From assembly GCA_022539475.1 (NCBI GenBank), contig VCMS01000449.1:1-29584 (forward strand): a stretch of 29,584 bases of DNA, read 5' to 3'. The notes beneath the pieces were generated by a model, which did not search any database, was not told where the DNA came from, and saw nothing but the letters and a program-made list of their open reading frames with translations. This stretch comes from Gracilaria domingensis. Its lineage: Eukaryota; Rhodophyta; Florideophyceae; Gracilariales; Gracilariaceae. Positions within the stretch are counted from its first letter, which is position 1, and the number at the start of each line of letters is the position of its first letter. Of the stretch, positions 17,865 through 28,135 are shown in pieces. The translations under genes were made by a program, and so were the position numbers.

Positions 17865-18979
17865 TTTACGGTATCTCCACAACACGTCGATTTATATCTT
17901 CTCTTGTATTGTTGCTGACAGGCCTTGTTACCGAGAGGCGAAGCGATAGGAGTTCAATATTGGAACTATTGTCATGTGCTACAAGCCCAAGCATGCCGGG
18001 CTGAAGGGTTTTCATAACTACCATATGTTTTGCTTTCAACTACCACTCTTGTTGCGTTTTTCTTCCATAGATTTTTATACTGAATGAATTTAGCATATAG
18101 GAGCTGCTACAGCCCCCGTTCTCTAAACCTGTGAGGATCATGTAGTAGTTAGCTGATCAAAACTCCATTTGGTTCTTTTTAGTGTTCCGCAGAGAAATCC
18201 ACTACCACTATAATTCAGGGATTCTATGATCGTTGAAGGCCTTCTGTGCTGTTTACCAGCCCGTCAGAACGAACCAATTAAATTTCGATATTAGCGTAAA
18301 AAGCCAGAGCCGATGGGCTCATGCTAGACGATATTACCTCATCTACATCATCGGTGAATTTGTATCTTCACCGAAAACAAGGGTGGCGAGTATTTTAAGT
18401 AGCTACCTACTGTCATCACTCTGTTTATCTGCAGCTCATTCCGGCGCATTACCACTTTTGTGCGTGAGAGTGTTGAGGCGCTTTCGTAGTTCGTCACCGT
18501 GCTGCTCTGAGCAGTGTAAATAGTGTAGTTTGTCAATAAGTACACAACTTGTAGCAAACACATGGTCGTGAGGTTTTTTAACTAGATGAGCATCATTTGG
18601 ATACGAAAACTAGTTGAGTCTTGTCTAATGAATGTATATTGTGCTTGCAACAAAAAAACTGTGAGTAATGCATCAAACTGTGTTTTGGGAGGTTTGGAAA
18701 CGCTGCAAAACGGTTTAAAAATTTGTCTGTGAACAGGTGGTTGTAGTGGATTTAGACTTATGCCAGTAATCACTGCGCTTTCGAATTGTGCTTTTTAAGA
18801 GCTTATAATACTCGAGATATACTCTTATTGATGTACAGCCGGCGTTGTATATACAGCTCTTTTACCTCCGCCAATCCACGTGGCCAGCAGCGTTCACGTG
18901 TTGGCGGGCAGGTGCACCGTAATGAGTGCGGGAAGTGTGGAGGAAGGTGTTTTGGGAGGTCTCTGCATGGTGCCAAAAT

Positions 18980-19296
18980 GTGGCCAGAACGTGCGCGTGG
19001 GCGTGGGGGGGGGTCGGTTGTGTTAGGGTGGCTACCCTAACACAACCGGACCCCCCCGTCCGCGGGCACGTTTTGGCCGGTTTTCTAAAAAATGTGCTTT
19101 TTTATGCCTGCGGGCGGGGGGGGTCGGTCGTGTTAGGGTAGGTACCCTAACACGACCGGACCCCCCGCCCGCGGGCACGTTTTGGCCGATTTTTTGAAAA
19201 ATGTACGATTTTATGCCCGCGGGCGGGGGGGTCCGGTCGTGTTAGGGTACCTACCCTAACACGACCGACCCCCCCCACCCGCGGGCACGTTTTCGC
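18980..19296. repeat. Palindromic 110-bp tandem array (right copy)
   Basis: Mirror of 11571-11885 with three units. The palindrome centres read GGGTA/TACCC with small differences, and the G and C runs differ in length, which accounts for the 6-bp change in coordinate sum. Confidence 0.9.
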
Positions 19297-19320
19297 CTCA
19301 TTCTGGTAGCGTCCACAGAC

Positions 19321-20255
19321 TCATGCGGCAGTCTTCCTTCGAGACGACGCTGTCGCGCAGCGACTCATCAGCCCCAATCAGCCTGTGGCATCGCCGGCAC
19401 TTGAGCTATAGTCGGCACCGTTGGTACCGTTGGTACCGTCGGTACCTTCCGCAAACCGAATCCACGCCCTACACCCGCGCACCGCTCCCGCTTCCCGCAC
19501 TGCACGCGTCGCAGGCGCTCGCCACGAGAACATGCACAAGATGGACGACAGTCGCCAGCGCGTGATGCTCAAGCCACGGCTTCGTGCCGCGTGCGAGGCC
19601 GACAAAAATGGCTTTCTCCTCGAGCAGCAGCTCCTCCAACTGTGAAGGCATTTGGCAGCGACGACTGCGTCTGGCAGGCCGAACGCAACCGTGTAGGATC
19701 TTCCTGCATGGCGGTCTCGTTTGTCACGAGACTTGCGGAGAGATTCAACCAACGGGAGGATGTCATGCCGCTGAAGTGGATTGGTTCCCTCGGGTGCCAT
19801 TTACGCAGGTGAACGAACGAAGGAATTGATTTACTCCCGTGTCTTTAGCGATCGGCTACGCATGCGAGCGCCGCGTTGGCCGCTGTGCTGCTCAAGACGG
19901 CGGCGATTTCAATCGCCAGCCACAGAGGTAAACGCTTGTGACAAGCGTTTTGCCCTCCGAAAATGCCATTATGTTCTTCCAAGCTTGTCCCTGCCATGCC
20001 GCTTGTTTGTGGTTTCCATCCTGCATGAACCCCTTGGGTGAGGTAGGGTGCCATGGCGTTTGGTCGATTGCTTCGCTCCGATAGGGGTGAAGCAGCTCTG
20101 ATATAACATATCAAGCCACCTTGTTCTGCTAGACCAATCTGTGTTCCATATTCCTTACGTGAGGCGGGATCGATGTGTCCTGTAGAGACCTCAAGCCGTC
20201 ATAAACCCTGCAGATACTGAATCTGACAGGAAACCAACGCTTTTGATTCGCTCTC
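19321..20255. other. Single-copy region with no gene I can name
   Basis: The first 935 bp of the 4.4-kb block between C' and B'. Minus-strand frames at 19378-19800 and 19469-19651 have some protein character (LEELLLEEKAIFVGLARGTK), but they overlap, so this may be a decayed gene. A 9-bp tandem repeat, GGTACCGTT with variants, lies at 19414-19446. Another minus frame at 19845-20114 is not recognised. Confidence 0.35.
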
Positions 20256-20442
20256 ATGGATGTGTTCCCAGCTGATCCTCTTCAGTCAAACCTGCACAGG
20301 ACTCAGTTGGTAAGCAATGATAATCTCATCTACTCCGATGCGCTCCCGGAAATCACGACTCGTGCCTACTTAGATCTCGGCTGCACTGATTCGAATCCCT
20401 ACCTCAAAGTCGACTCGTTCGCCACCGCCAAACTACGCAAAG
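20256..20442 (+). other. Upstream region of the haloperoxidase-like gene
   Basis: A frame opening at 20256 runs into the next gene out of phase (92 codons) and is probably chance. The segment likely holds the 5' untranslated region and promoter of the gene at 20443. No TATA-type element was confidently seen. Confidence 0.3.
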
Positions 20443-21968
20443 ATGAAGCAACTTTTCATCTCATTCTTCGTATTCCTTGTACTTCTGTCCGCGGCCAGAT
20501 CGCAGAGCAATCTACCACCCGAACAGATTGCTGAGGAGCTCACCATTCCCTTGACAATCTTCAATGAGCTTGTCACTGTCCTATTCCCGAATGAAATCTT
20601 GCGCATGGAAACACCGATCGCTGTTCGATACGCACTGTTATTCGTTGTCGCCATTCATGAATATACATCGGCTTTTCATCCCTTCGCCTTATCGTTCCTG
20701 GGTATTCGCCACTCCATACCTTCTCGCTTCTGCTCATCACCGCTTTCTCTGGCTATCATCGAACGTCAAATCTTTTCCCGTTTGATCGAGCCAGAGTTCT
20801 CTCAGGAGATTCCCCCATACGCCGCCTTTCTCCAGCGTTTTGACATTAACCCATTCGACAACTCGACCGACACTGATACTGAAGTGGGCTGGGCAAACGT
20901 CGTATCGAAGGACCTGGTAGAATACTTTACCGAAGATGGTTGGAACTCTTTGGGAGATCTGTCAAGGAATGATTACCTCGCACCGTTCGAAGATGCCACT
21001 GGTTACGAGCCGCAAAATCCAGCAAACTTGTCTCCTAGTAAGCTATTCAAACCACTTCGATGGCAACCACTGACTCAGCAGTCTGACTTCCGTGGCAGGT
21101 TTGCCACACAGGTGCACGTTGCGCCTCACCTCGGAGCACTCGGAAAACCGCTTGTGATTGGAGAACGGGAGTTCGAATCCCGCAGAGTTCCACCTGTTTA
21201 CGACACCCCCAATCGGAAGAAGAAGATTGGCCAAAGGGATCTCCGAAAAGTGAACAAGTTCATCGCGGATCTGTTTTCTTTGTCGAGATCCGTTACAGAG
21301 GAACAACTTGCACTGGCCTATTGGTGGGAGAATAAGTTCTTCTCCTTGGGTTCCTTCATTCCTTTCTATGGAAGGCAATTGAATTTGACGCCTGTAGCGC
21401 TTTCCAGGTTGTTCCTTGGAGAGATGATGGCTCAGCACGACGCAGTTCTCCTCGCTTGGAAAGAGAAAAGACGCCATGACTATGTTCGCCACAGACTTTG
21501 ATTCGAAGACTTCTGAAGGGAAGGAAAGTGACGGCTTTCAAAGGGGTCGGAAAAGGCGTTGGTGTTGTCTCAGCTGAGGAGTGGGAACCGGTTCTTAGAA
21601 CGCAACCGCATTCGGAATATCCGTCTGGGTCAGCAGCAATTTGCACGGCTTCGCTGGAACACCTTCAGATGGCGTTGAGCTCTCCTGACATCAATGAGGG
21701 TGGATCTATTCCCAAGTTCGAGCTGAATCTACCGCAAGGGGTGGCCTTGAGCCCGATCACGAGCAATATAACTCTATCGTTCGAGAGTCTCAAAGCTGCG
21801 AGCGATAGCTGCGGATTCTCAAGACTAACTTCGGGGGTGCACTTCGAGCCTTCCGTGCCAGCTGGAAGCCGGCTGACGACTGGAGTCGGCGCGGCGGCAT
21901 TCAAACATGTGAGTGATCTATACGCAGGAAAGGTGCCAGAGTTTTGTACGAGGTGTCTGCGCCATTAG
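20443..21968 (+). CDS. Secreted vanadium-haloperoxidase-like / PAP2-superfamily protein, one frameshift
   Basis: Residues 1-20 form a signal peptide (MKQLFISFFVFLVLLSAARS). The helical N-terminal region has conserved-looking blocks: HEYTSAFHPFALSFLG, GWNSLGDLSRNDY and ALAYWWENKFFSLGSF. The vanadate/phosphate pocket motifs follow in order: KRRHDYVR at residues 342-349 (K-x6-R-P); then, in the shifted frame from 21498, HSEYPSGSA (family 'PSGH'-type, with Ser in place of His) and SRLTSGVHFEPS (SRxxxGxHxxx). VHPOs oxidise halide with peroxide; related proteins are acid phosphatases, and the sequence cannot say which. The frame moves at about 21487-21491 (CGCCA), where one missing C would account for both the shift and the absent Pro. 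The rest is intact, about 505 residues, so a recent mutation or a read error is likely. Single copy in the window. Confidence 0.8.
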
Positions 21969-22087
21969 TTTTCATCCATGGTTCTCCGAGAGAGCTTCCC
22001 TCACGCAGCCTTGATCTTGAATGCAAACGGGATCGCTTTCCTGGCACTCATGTTGATGAATAAAGAACGACGCTGCTCTCGCTATGA
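21969..22087 (+). other. 3' flank of the haloperoxidase-like gene, possible poly(A) signal
   Basis: AATAAA at 22059-22064, about 90 nt after the stop codon, is a plausible polyadenylation signal. No other structure seen. Confidence 0.35.
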
Positions 22088-23405
22088 TCAGAACGTGTTC
22101 GTCAATCTAGATTGGTAGGATGTGTTGGCACGGGCGCCGGCGCAAATGATGATCTCTGAGAGGCATCGCCAGCACCCGTAATCATGTTGGGCACAGGGCT
22201 TCAATTTGTACAGCTGGAGCTCAATACTCTCGCCGTGCTCATCAACTGGGCAACAACTTGAGAAACCAGTTGTGATAAACTTTATCAGAAGACGGAGCGC
22301 GCTCTTCCCCAACGTTCGACTCTCGTTGTTCGCGAATATCTTAGTGGACGTCTCCTACCCTCGTAAACACTCAAATGTTCTTTTCGCCGCATACAACTCT
22401 TCGCTCTCTTCTGCTCCAAACTTTTCGGGATACGCAAGTCGTACGTTGTCCGCAAGATTCGCAGCCTCGCCGCCGAAAAAGTTTATCTATCGTCAGCAGC
22501 TGTCTCCCATCGCCATCCCGGCAGCGGAGCCCAAAGCGCCGACCCCCCGTCTTACTAATCCCAGTGGTACTGGAAGAGCCCGCCGTAACAGCCGCAGCAA
22601 GGTCCAGCGTGACGGCGCTTGTGCCGGTAACATCGTACAAACGCCGATAGAATAGCATGCTCACCCGACCGACTCTATGCCGAACCCCTAGCCCAGACCG
22701 TGTGTCGCACACCACTCTTCTCAAATACAGCGCGATCAAGATGAAAAACGGTGCTGCCCATGCGATGGTGATGCCAATGACATTTCAGAGCATCTTCGAA
22801 CCGAGCGGCAGTGCCACGCAGTGGAAATTTGTGAAGCATACCACCCAGATCAATGGCCCTGACGCGCATAGAACCAGTAGATGATTCCGGCACCGACACA
22901 GTCGAACGCGTTGGTAACACAAAATAGATCGATCCTCGCGCCTTGACCTGTATCGAGTGGAACCGCGGACGATCACGCAGAAGATTTGATCGACGTTGAA
23001 CGTTCACAAAACCGGGTGAACTCCGAAAGCGCTGAACGGTCTTGCTGGGTAACAAAGTGCTGGCATGAGTGCGGAGATGCCAATCTCCTCGAGAAATGCG
23101 TTCAAGTGCCTCACGGTTCCATCCAATGCGGACCAGTCTCGCATGCAAGTGATAACGATCGACGCGTAGAAGAAGACAACATTGGTCCGATAAGACTAGT
23201 CCAGCGCCACGAAAACTCTCTTCGCGACGTGAAAGAAACAGACATGAGAAAGGTTGAATCGAAGACGGCCAGCAACGACCACGCCTTGCTGCGCGTCCGT
23301 TGGCAAACGCTTCACATCAAGCCGCATCCACACATAACGCCCCAAACACATCGATCTGACCGAATCGAATGGCGCGGACGCAAGCCCAAAAGCTGCGCGA
23401 ACCAC
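22088..23405 (-). pseudogene. Possible decayed multi-pass membrane protein
   Basis: Minus-strand frames contain several hydrophobic segments in order: NVVFFYASIVITCM (about 23190-23145), GPLIWVVCFTNFHCVALPL (about 22860-22800), and, after a stop, NVIGITIAWAAPFFILIALYL (about 22785-22720). The spacing and the 'iaW..P' motif recall seven-helix receptors of the cAMP-receptor/Frizzled-like type, but this is weak and the frames are broken by stops and shifts. Towards 22088 the frame reads KSALRLLIKFITTGF and then loses character. It runs convergent with the haloperoxidase-like gene. It could also be chance hydrophobic translation. Confidence 0.3.
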
Positions 23406-23747
23406 ACATGTGCAGGACTCTCCGCCGTAGGCGCTGACGAAAACAGTACAGCGAAGCGCAACAGCACATCAATCAGGGCGACCTGACAAAGGCGTAGACA
23501 CAGATGGGCTGGGTGCGGGTGCGCCAGGGTCTTGGAAGGCGATTTCGGCGTATCGGCGGCGTGGCGGTGGCGTGTGAGGCTCAGAGAGATCGACGACGGG
23601 CGGATGCCCCCGCCGGAATACCTGGAAAGTTTAGCCGGTGGGGCGGCGGCTAGGCGCGGCGCGTGCCGGAGCGGTGGTCGGGATGGCGCCAGCGGGGCGT
23701 CGAAGACATGAGAGGAAGGTGCGCGCGAAGACGGTCAGTGCCGTTTG
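23406..23747. other. GC-rich end of the single-copy block
   Basis: No supported gene. The block ends GACGGTCAGTGCCGTTTG at 23747. Its other end starts TCATGCGGCAGTCTTCC at 19321. In mutually inverted orientation the two ends share CGGCA and GTCTTC, with a spacer in one. That is too weak to call terminal inverted repeats. Confidence 0.3.
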
Positions 23748-24159
23748 CCTCCTAAAAAACACACTGCACGCAACGCCAGCCAAAATGTAGCGCATGCTGT
23801 TCGAGCTGAAGCGCCTCGCTGACGCGCGCGAGGGCGCGCATTCCCGTGCGCGGTGCACTCCGCGCGCGGCTGTCTCGCGCCGCAGAGCTGTGCGTCGTCG
23901 ATGTGACGTGGCGCGCGACGCCTTCCAATGTGCGCATGTTGCGCGCTTCAGTCATTTTATACGCGCTGTACGTGCAGTACAATTGCGCTAGGCTCCTTCG
24001 CGCTCCACCCCCGCGTGCACTTACGCGTGGGGATCGCTGCCGTTGCCCGTCATCCCTGGCACCCTGCCATACCGCCCGTAAACCACGCCCTCCGTTCGCT
24101 CACGGACCTCGCTTCCAGCCTCCCGAACTTTAGCGCGCGCCACTCGTTCACCGTCGCCG

Positions 24160-25758
24160 CCATCCCGCCGTGAGTCGTCGTCGACGCCGCGTCTCGCGCC
24201 GATTTGCGTGCTGCTACTGCTGGCTACCAGAGCCCTCGCGTTGCCGTCGCTGCTGTAGTGACAGCAGCAAAACCCGCAGCTATTCTAGTTTCTCTACCTG
24301 GGCGCGGGAGGCCCGGACCTCTCCTTTCGGCACCCGAACGAGGCCCATCGCCGCCGGTGACCCCGTCTCCGACGGGTTTCAGCTGGGCACGACCATGATC
24401 ACGCGCAGCCGCACCGGCCGCGACGTGGTCCTCCTCATGTCGGCGAGCCAGTCAAATTAAGCGCTGTTCTACAACGACATTGCCACCGATACGCAAAACT
24501 TCAACGGCTACTTCGACGTGGAGTTGGATACCGTGCGCGATTCGCATGACCCTGCCAATTGTATGGACTTCTTCTTTTTGTGGGACTGCCCGAGGTTAGG
24601 CTATGCCATGGGTATTGCGCATACATTTGTGGGGCTTGGCATCATTATCGACACCTTTTCCAACTCTCGAACGCGAAATGTACGTTTATGTGTCGGACGG
24701 AACAAAGCAATGGAAGCCTGACACCGATGGCGCGGATACCGAGCTTTTCGAGGGCTGCTCGCTTGAGATGAACCACCCGATTCGCCTGTACGTCCAGCTG
24801 CTCGGTGGCAATCTTCACGTGGGCGTCGCTTTGAACCCACGCGCCCCATAACGCTGGCATACGTGCTTCAAGGTTTGGGGTGTGCAGCTGCCATTCTCTG
24901 GTGGTGGCTACCTCGCACTCCCTGCTGAGACCGGCCCTTTCTTTGCCAATCATGAGGTCCACGACGCCGTCTTCATTCATGAATCCGCTCAGGTTGCCCA
25001 CACTTATCGATCCGACTACTATTCGCAGCAGTATGGCGCCGGTTCTGCTTCCGGAACTACTAGTTCGTACCGACCACCGTGGTCTGTGACAGCAACAGCA
25101 GCGGAAACAGCATCAACAACAGCAGCAGAGCGATAATTCGCGCGGCTACGTGCCGCCGGCTTTCAATGGTAGCTCCAGTGGTGTAGCACTTACAGCACCG
25201 CCCCTGCTCCGCCTCCGCATCGCACCGATCTGAACCCTGCCGCGCGCATGCACCGCAGAGAGGACGCCACCTCGTCGATCTCAGGCTCTTCGGACCTGCA
25301 GGTGTACGAGGTGTACAACTCTATGACGTCCATTTTCAAGGGCCTCGGCGACGAGAATGCGCAAGAAAGAAAGCTTGGAGGGTGTGCGCCAAATCATTGC
25401 GCAACTCATTCGCGAGATGGAGAAACAAAAGGGCGACATGTGGCAGTTGGTGGCCGTTTTGAAACCTCTTAAGGCTACTGCAGGCGACTTGTCGTATGCT
25501 TCGGGCAGGTTTTCTAGCCAGTTGCAAGGCCTTCATAACTCGCGGCGTGCGCTTAAGTAGAAGACGCATAACATTTCTGATTCGCATGATGATCTGAACG
25601 AGGAGTTGGTGGATCATCACGAGAGCATCACCGAGCAGTCTCCTGGCGGAAGTGGTACCCTTATCATGTTCGTACTCATTCAAGCGCTTTTGAGAGTTGG
25701 CGTATACCATGTCAATAAGATGTCGTTGGCCGTGCGGAAAGTGCATCGAATGGTCTAA
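24160..25758 (+). pseudogene. L-type lectin of the ERGIC-53/VIP36 family, pseudogene copy 2
   Basis: Same domain order as copy 1: signal-like CVLLLLATRALALPSLL near 24208; lectin domain from about 24360 (SDGFQLGTTMITRSRTG, FFFLWDCPRLGYAMG, KVWGVQLPFSGGGYLAL, FFANHEVHDAVF); linker; coiled-coil stalk with REMEKQKGDMWQLVAVLK; then TLIMFVLIQALLRVGVY as a membrane segment and a short tail ending at the TAA 25756-25758. It shares with copy 1 the TAA after SASQSN and the TAG after RRALK. Private damage: an 11-bp deletion after SNSRTRN, a stop after NPRAP and a deletion after AQERKL. Copy 2 keeps Trp where copy 1 has the TGA after DGTKQ. Confidence 0.8.
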
Positions 25759-26281
25759 CACCACGAGAAAATCTTACTGCCAGCCTTTGGGCGACATCAT
25801 TGGCACGTCGAGGGAAAGAAGATTATCCTGAAAAGCCGTCACTGATGCACTCTATCGTCGTCATCAGAATGTGGTCGCCGGTTCCGAGTTCAGACCATTA
25901 GCTTTCTGTTCTTCTTTTATACACATGCCCCCCGGGTGATGATGCAGAGTTAACGCGCTTTCATTCGGCATGAACAGATGGAACACATGCGTCTGGTGCT
26001 CACCCAAGGTCTCAAGCACAGCATCCCCCAACGAGTAACTACCGACGCGTACACCGCACGCATGTAAAGGCGATTACAACTAGCTTCAGTTGCGTTCAAA
26101 GCTTACTTGGATTACCTAGAATGAGCTAAAAGGGACCGCGCTTCCAAGTGAGTGGCGCGCGATTGAGTTATTCATAGTCGTTGGACGGTCACCAGGTAGA
26201 TACGTAAACACACAGATTAGCTGAACCTCTTTGCCTAACTGCCTAAGCTCTACTTTTCAACCTCAAAAGCCCCAGCCTAAA
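25759..26281. other. Convergent intergenic region, copy 2
   Basis: Mirror of 9021-9524, with no gene. It differs from copy 1 by scattered substitutions. Confidence 0.4.
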
Positions 26282-27531
26282 CTATGAACACGAAATGCCA
26301 AACGCCGTGCATAGTTTAATTGCAACGGATCGTACCCCAGGCTCGGAATCTTCGTTCCGAGACCTCTGGATCGCAATTAGCGTGTCTTCTAAAATCACAT
26401 CCTTCATTGCCGTAGAATCCTTGGAAACGTTGACCAAGTGATCAAGAATTGTTAACCCACTATTTCTTAGCACTTTATACTTGGGTTCGTGAATGCCGTT
26501 TTTGCTGAGGTTTACTAATCGTTTAATCAATGTCTCAGTGCGCTCCAGGGAGTTTCTAAATTGCAGTTCATGTTTGGATAAACGTTCGGACAACTTCTCA
26601 ATGGCTTGAAGTACAGTTAGTCGAATGTCCCAATCGTTCTGCATCAGTTCTTCAAACACACACAGCAAATTAAGTACCTGTTCTTCTAGCTTCTCAACGC
26701 CCGCCACCCCTGTGATTGAAGATTGCAGGCACTGAATCGCTGCTTTGCACAATAGCTTTTGCGACTTTCGCGCTTTGTTCCAAGCATCAACAGCATCTGC
26801 ATCAGACCAGTTTCCCACACCATCTGTGACACATTTGGTACGCTAGCGTTTACATCCGACGAATTTGGAGACACGAGCTCTGACAAGTGGTCCCTGACTT
26901 TCTCGTACATGCAAACGGTTTCTCGGGTGTTAACCAGCACCTTCCTCGCCGCATCAATTGCTGCAATTCGATAATCCTTCTTCCCTCGATCAGATTCGGA
27001 CAGCAGGGGCTGCACAACAGCTACGCTCCCTCCGCACGACTCCCACAAAGATGCGCTTGAACAGAAATCTGCCAAAGACCCAATGGCCTCAATTGCAACA
27101 TACTGTCCTTTCCAAATATGACCTGGAAGCACCGCTAACAACGTTTTTGCGCTTCGCGACATGTACTGTACATCGACAATGTCATTTGAAGCGTTCGCGA
27201 GGTCCCCTAGCGTGGCTGCGGCGTTCCTTTTCACGCGGTACTGAGCAGAAGTAGATAGCCGTTGCTCACATATTTCACCAATCGCCTTTGCGTACAAACG
27301 AAGCCCGGCCTGAGTACTTGGCGCACCTTTATTCCAGGCGTCTTTCCAGTTCTTGCTGTCATCTCCTGCGTCGTCGTCTGTTTCACGGCGCCCCATGTAT
27401 GCGAAGGGCCGTATAGAGCTTGCGTGCTGCTGGGTCGTATCGGGCGCCATCCGACACAACCCAGCAGCGAGAGACGAGGCAAGGGCGCGATCCCGAGGAT
27501 ACTCCGATGTGGCCTTCTTGCTAATTTTGTT
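26282..27531 (-). pseudogene. ECM29: ECM29 C-terminal fragment, copy 2 (truncated)
   Basis: Starts at the B' boundary with NKISKKATSEYPRDRALASS and follows copy 1 to its end. Missing one G near 26813 (copy 1 has CTGGGTCTG, this copy CTGGTCTG) shifts the frame after VWETG, splitting it into two frames (27570-26686 and 26818-26282). It lacks everything upstream of 7752 in copy 1. The minus frame extends 13 codons past the boundary into foreign DNA (METENLVVITRTT at 27570), making a chimeric start. Confidence 0.85.
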
Positions 27532-27562
27532 CGTAGTACGTGTTATCACAACTAAATTCTCT

Positions 27563-27898
27563 GTCTCCATTGGAGATGTATTTCTCTTGTATCACAACCG
27601 GGAAAGGATGTGAGAGAACATCAATATATCCCCAGTGGACGCTGAAAGGGAGGATGAACTACTCTACGTGCTACCATTGTTACCCATCCGGTGTCGAGTG
27701 GTGACATATTCTTTTTTTGTCACAACCCACAAAGGATGTGACGGAAGAAGAACATGCCACCAGTCGAGACAGAGGGTGAGCAACTCTAAGTACAATCACT
27801 AGTCCCTAGCTTGCCTCCACAGGCAATATCTTCCTGTTTTGCTATAACCATCGAGTGGGGTTATGGTGGAAGAGAAAAATATCGCCGGTCGAGGCGAG
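27563..27898. repeat. Three tandem, diverged long hairpins
   Basis: Three imperfect hairpins of about 78-89 nt occur at 27563-27640, 27691-27770 and 27810-27898 (start-to-start 128 and 119 bp). Each has an outer stem: GTCTCCATTGGAGAT / ATCCCCAGTGGAC; GTGTCGAGTGGTGACAT / ATGCCACCAGTCGAGAC; CTTGCCTCCACAGGCAATAT / ATATCGCCGGTCGAGGCGAG. Each also has an inner stem near CACAACC / GGATGTG, which in the third is TATAACC / GGTTAT. Sequences differ between units while pairing is kept. They lie between the B' boundary and the coiled-coil gene. Confidence 0.8.
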
Positions 27899-28135
27899 GT
27901 GGGTGGGGATTATGTGAGCGCGAAAGAGGAGACAGAGAGGTGGCGCTTAAATAGTGGAAGGTGCGGGGGTGTACAGTAGATGTTTTGGCGGGAAATGGGA
28001 TGAGGGAAACAGGGACAATCATGGTGCTGGATATAGCCCGTGTGGTTGGACAGTGGGGGTGGACAGCACAGTTTAGCTCGATTGCACTGTATCGCAGCGG
28101 AAACTTCGATCCAACTACTACTTCTTCTTCTGAAG

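Larger units (their letters stand above)
17021..19320. repeat. Segment C' (right arm of the 2.3-kb inverted repeat)
   Basis: Reverse complement of 11545-13850. The inner end, AAAGCGTCAG, follows CACTA of segment F. The outer end, CGTCCACAGAC, meets single-copy sequence at 19321. Confidence 0.95.
23748..27531. repeat. Segment B' (3.8-kb inverted repeat, right arm)
   Basis: Reverse complement of 7752-11545. The left end, CCTCCTAA, follows the single-copy block. The right end, AATTTTGTT, is joined to unrelated sequence carrying hairpin repeats. It differs from B by scattered substitutions and small indels, including private frameshifts in both gene fragments. Confidence 0.95.

Noticed and set aside
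21163..21190. tRNA T-arm/B-box-like GGAGTTCGAATCCCGC
   Set aside because: It lies inside the haloperoxidase-like reading frame (VIGEREFESRRVP), and no acceptor, D or anticodon arms can be drawn around it.
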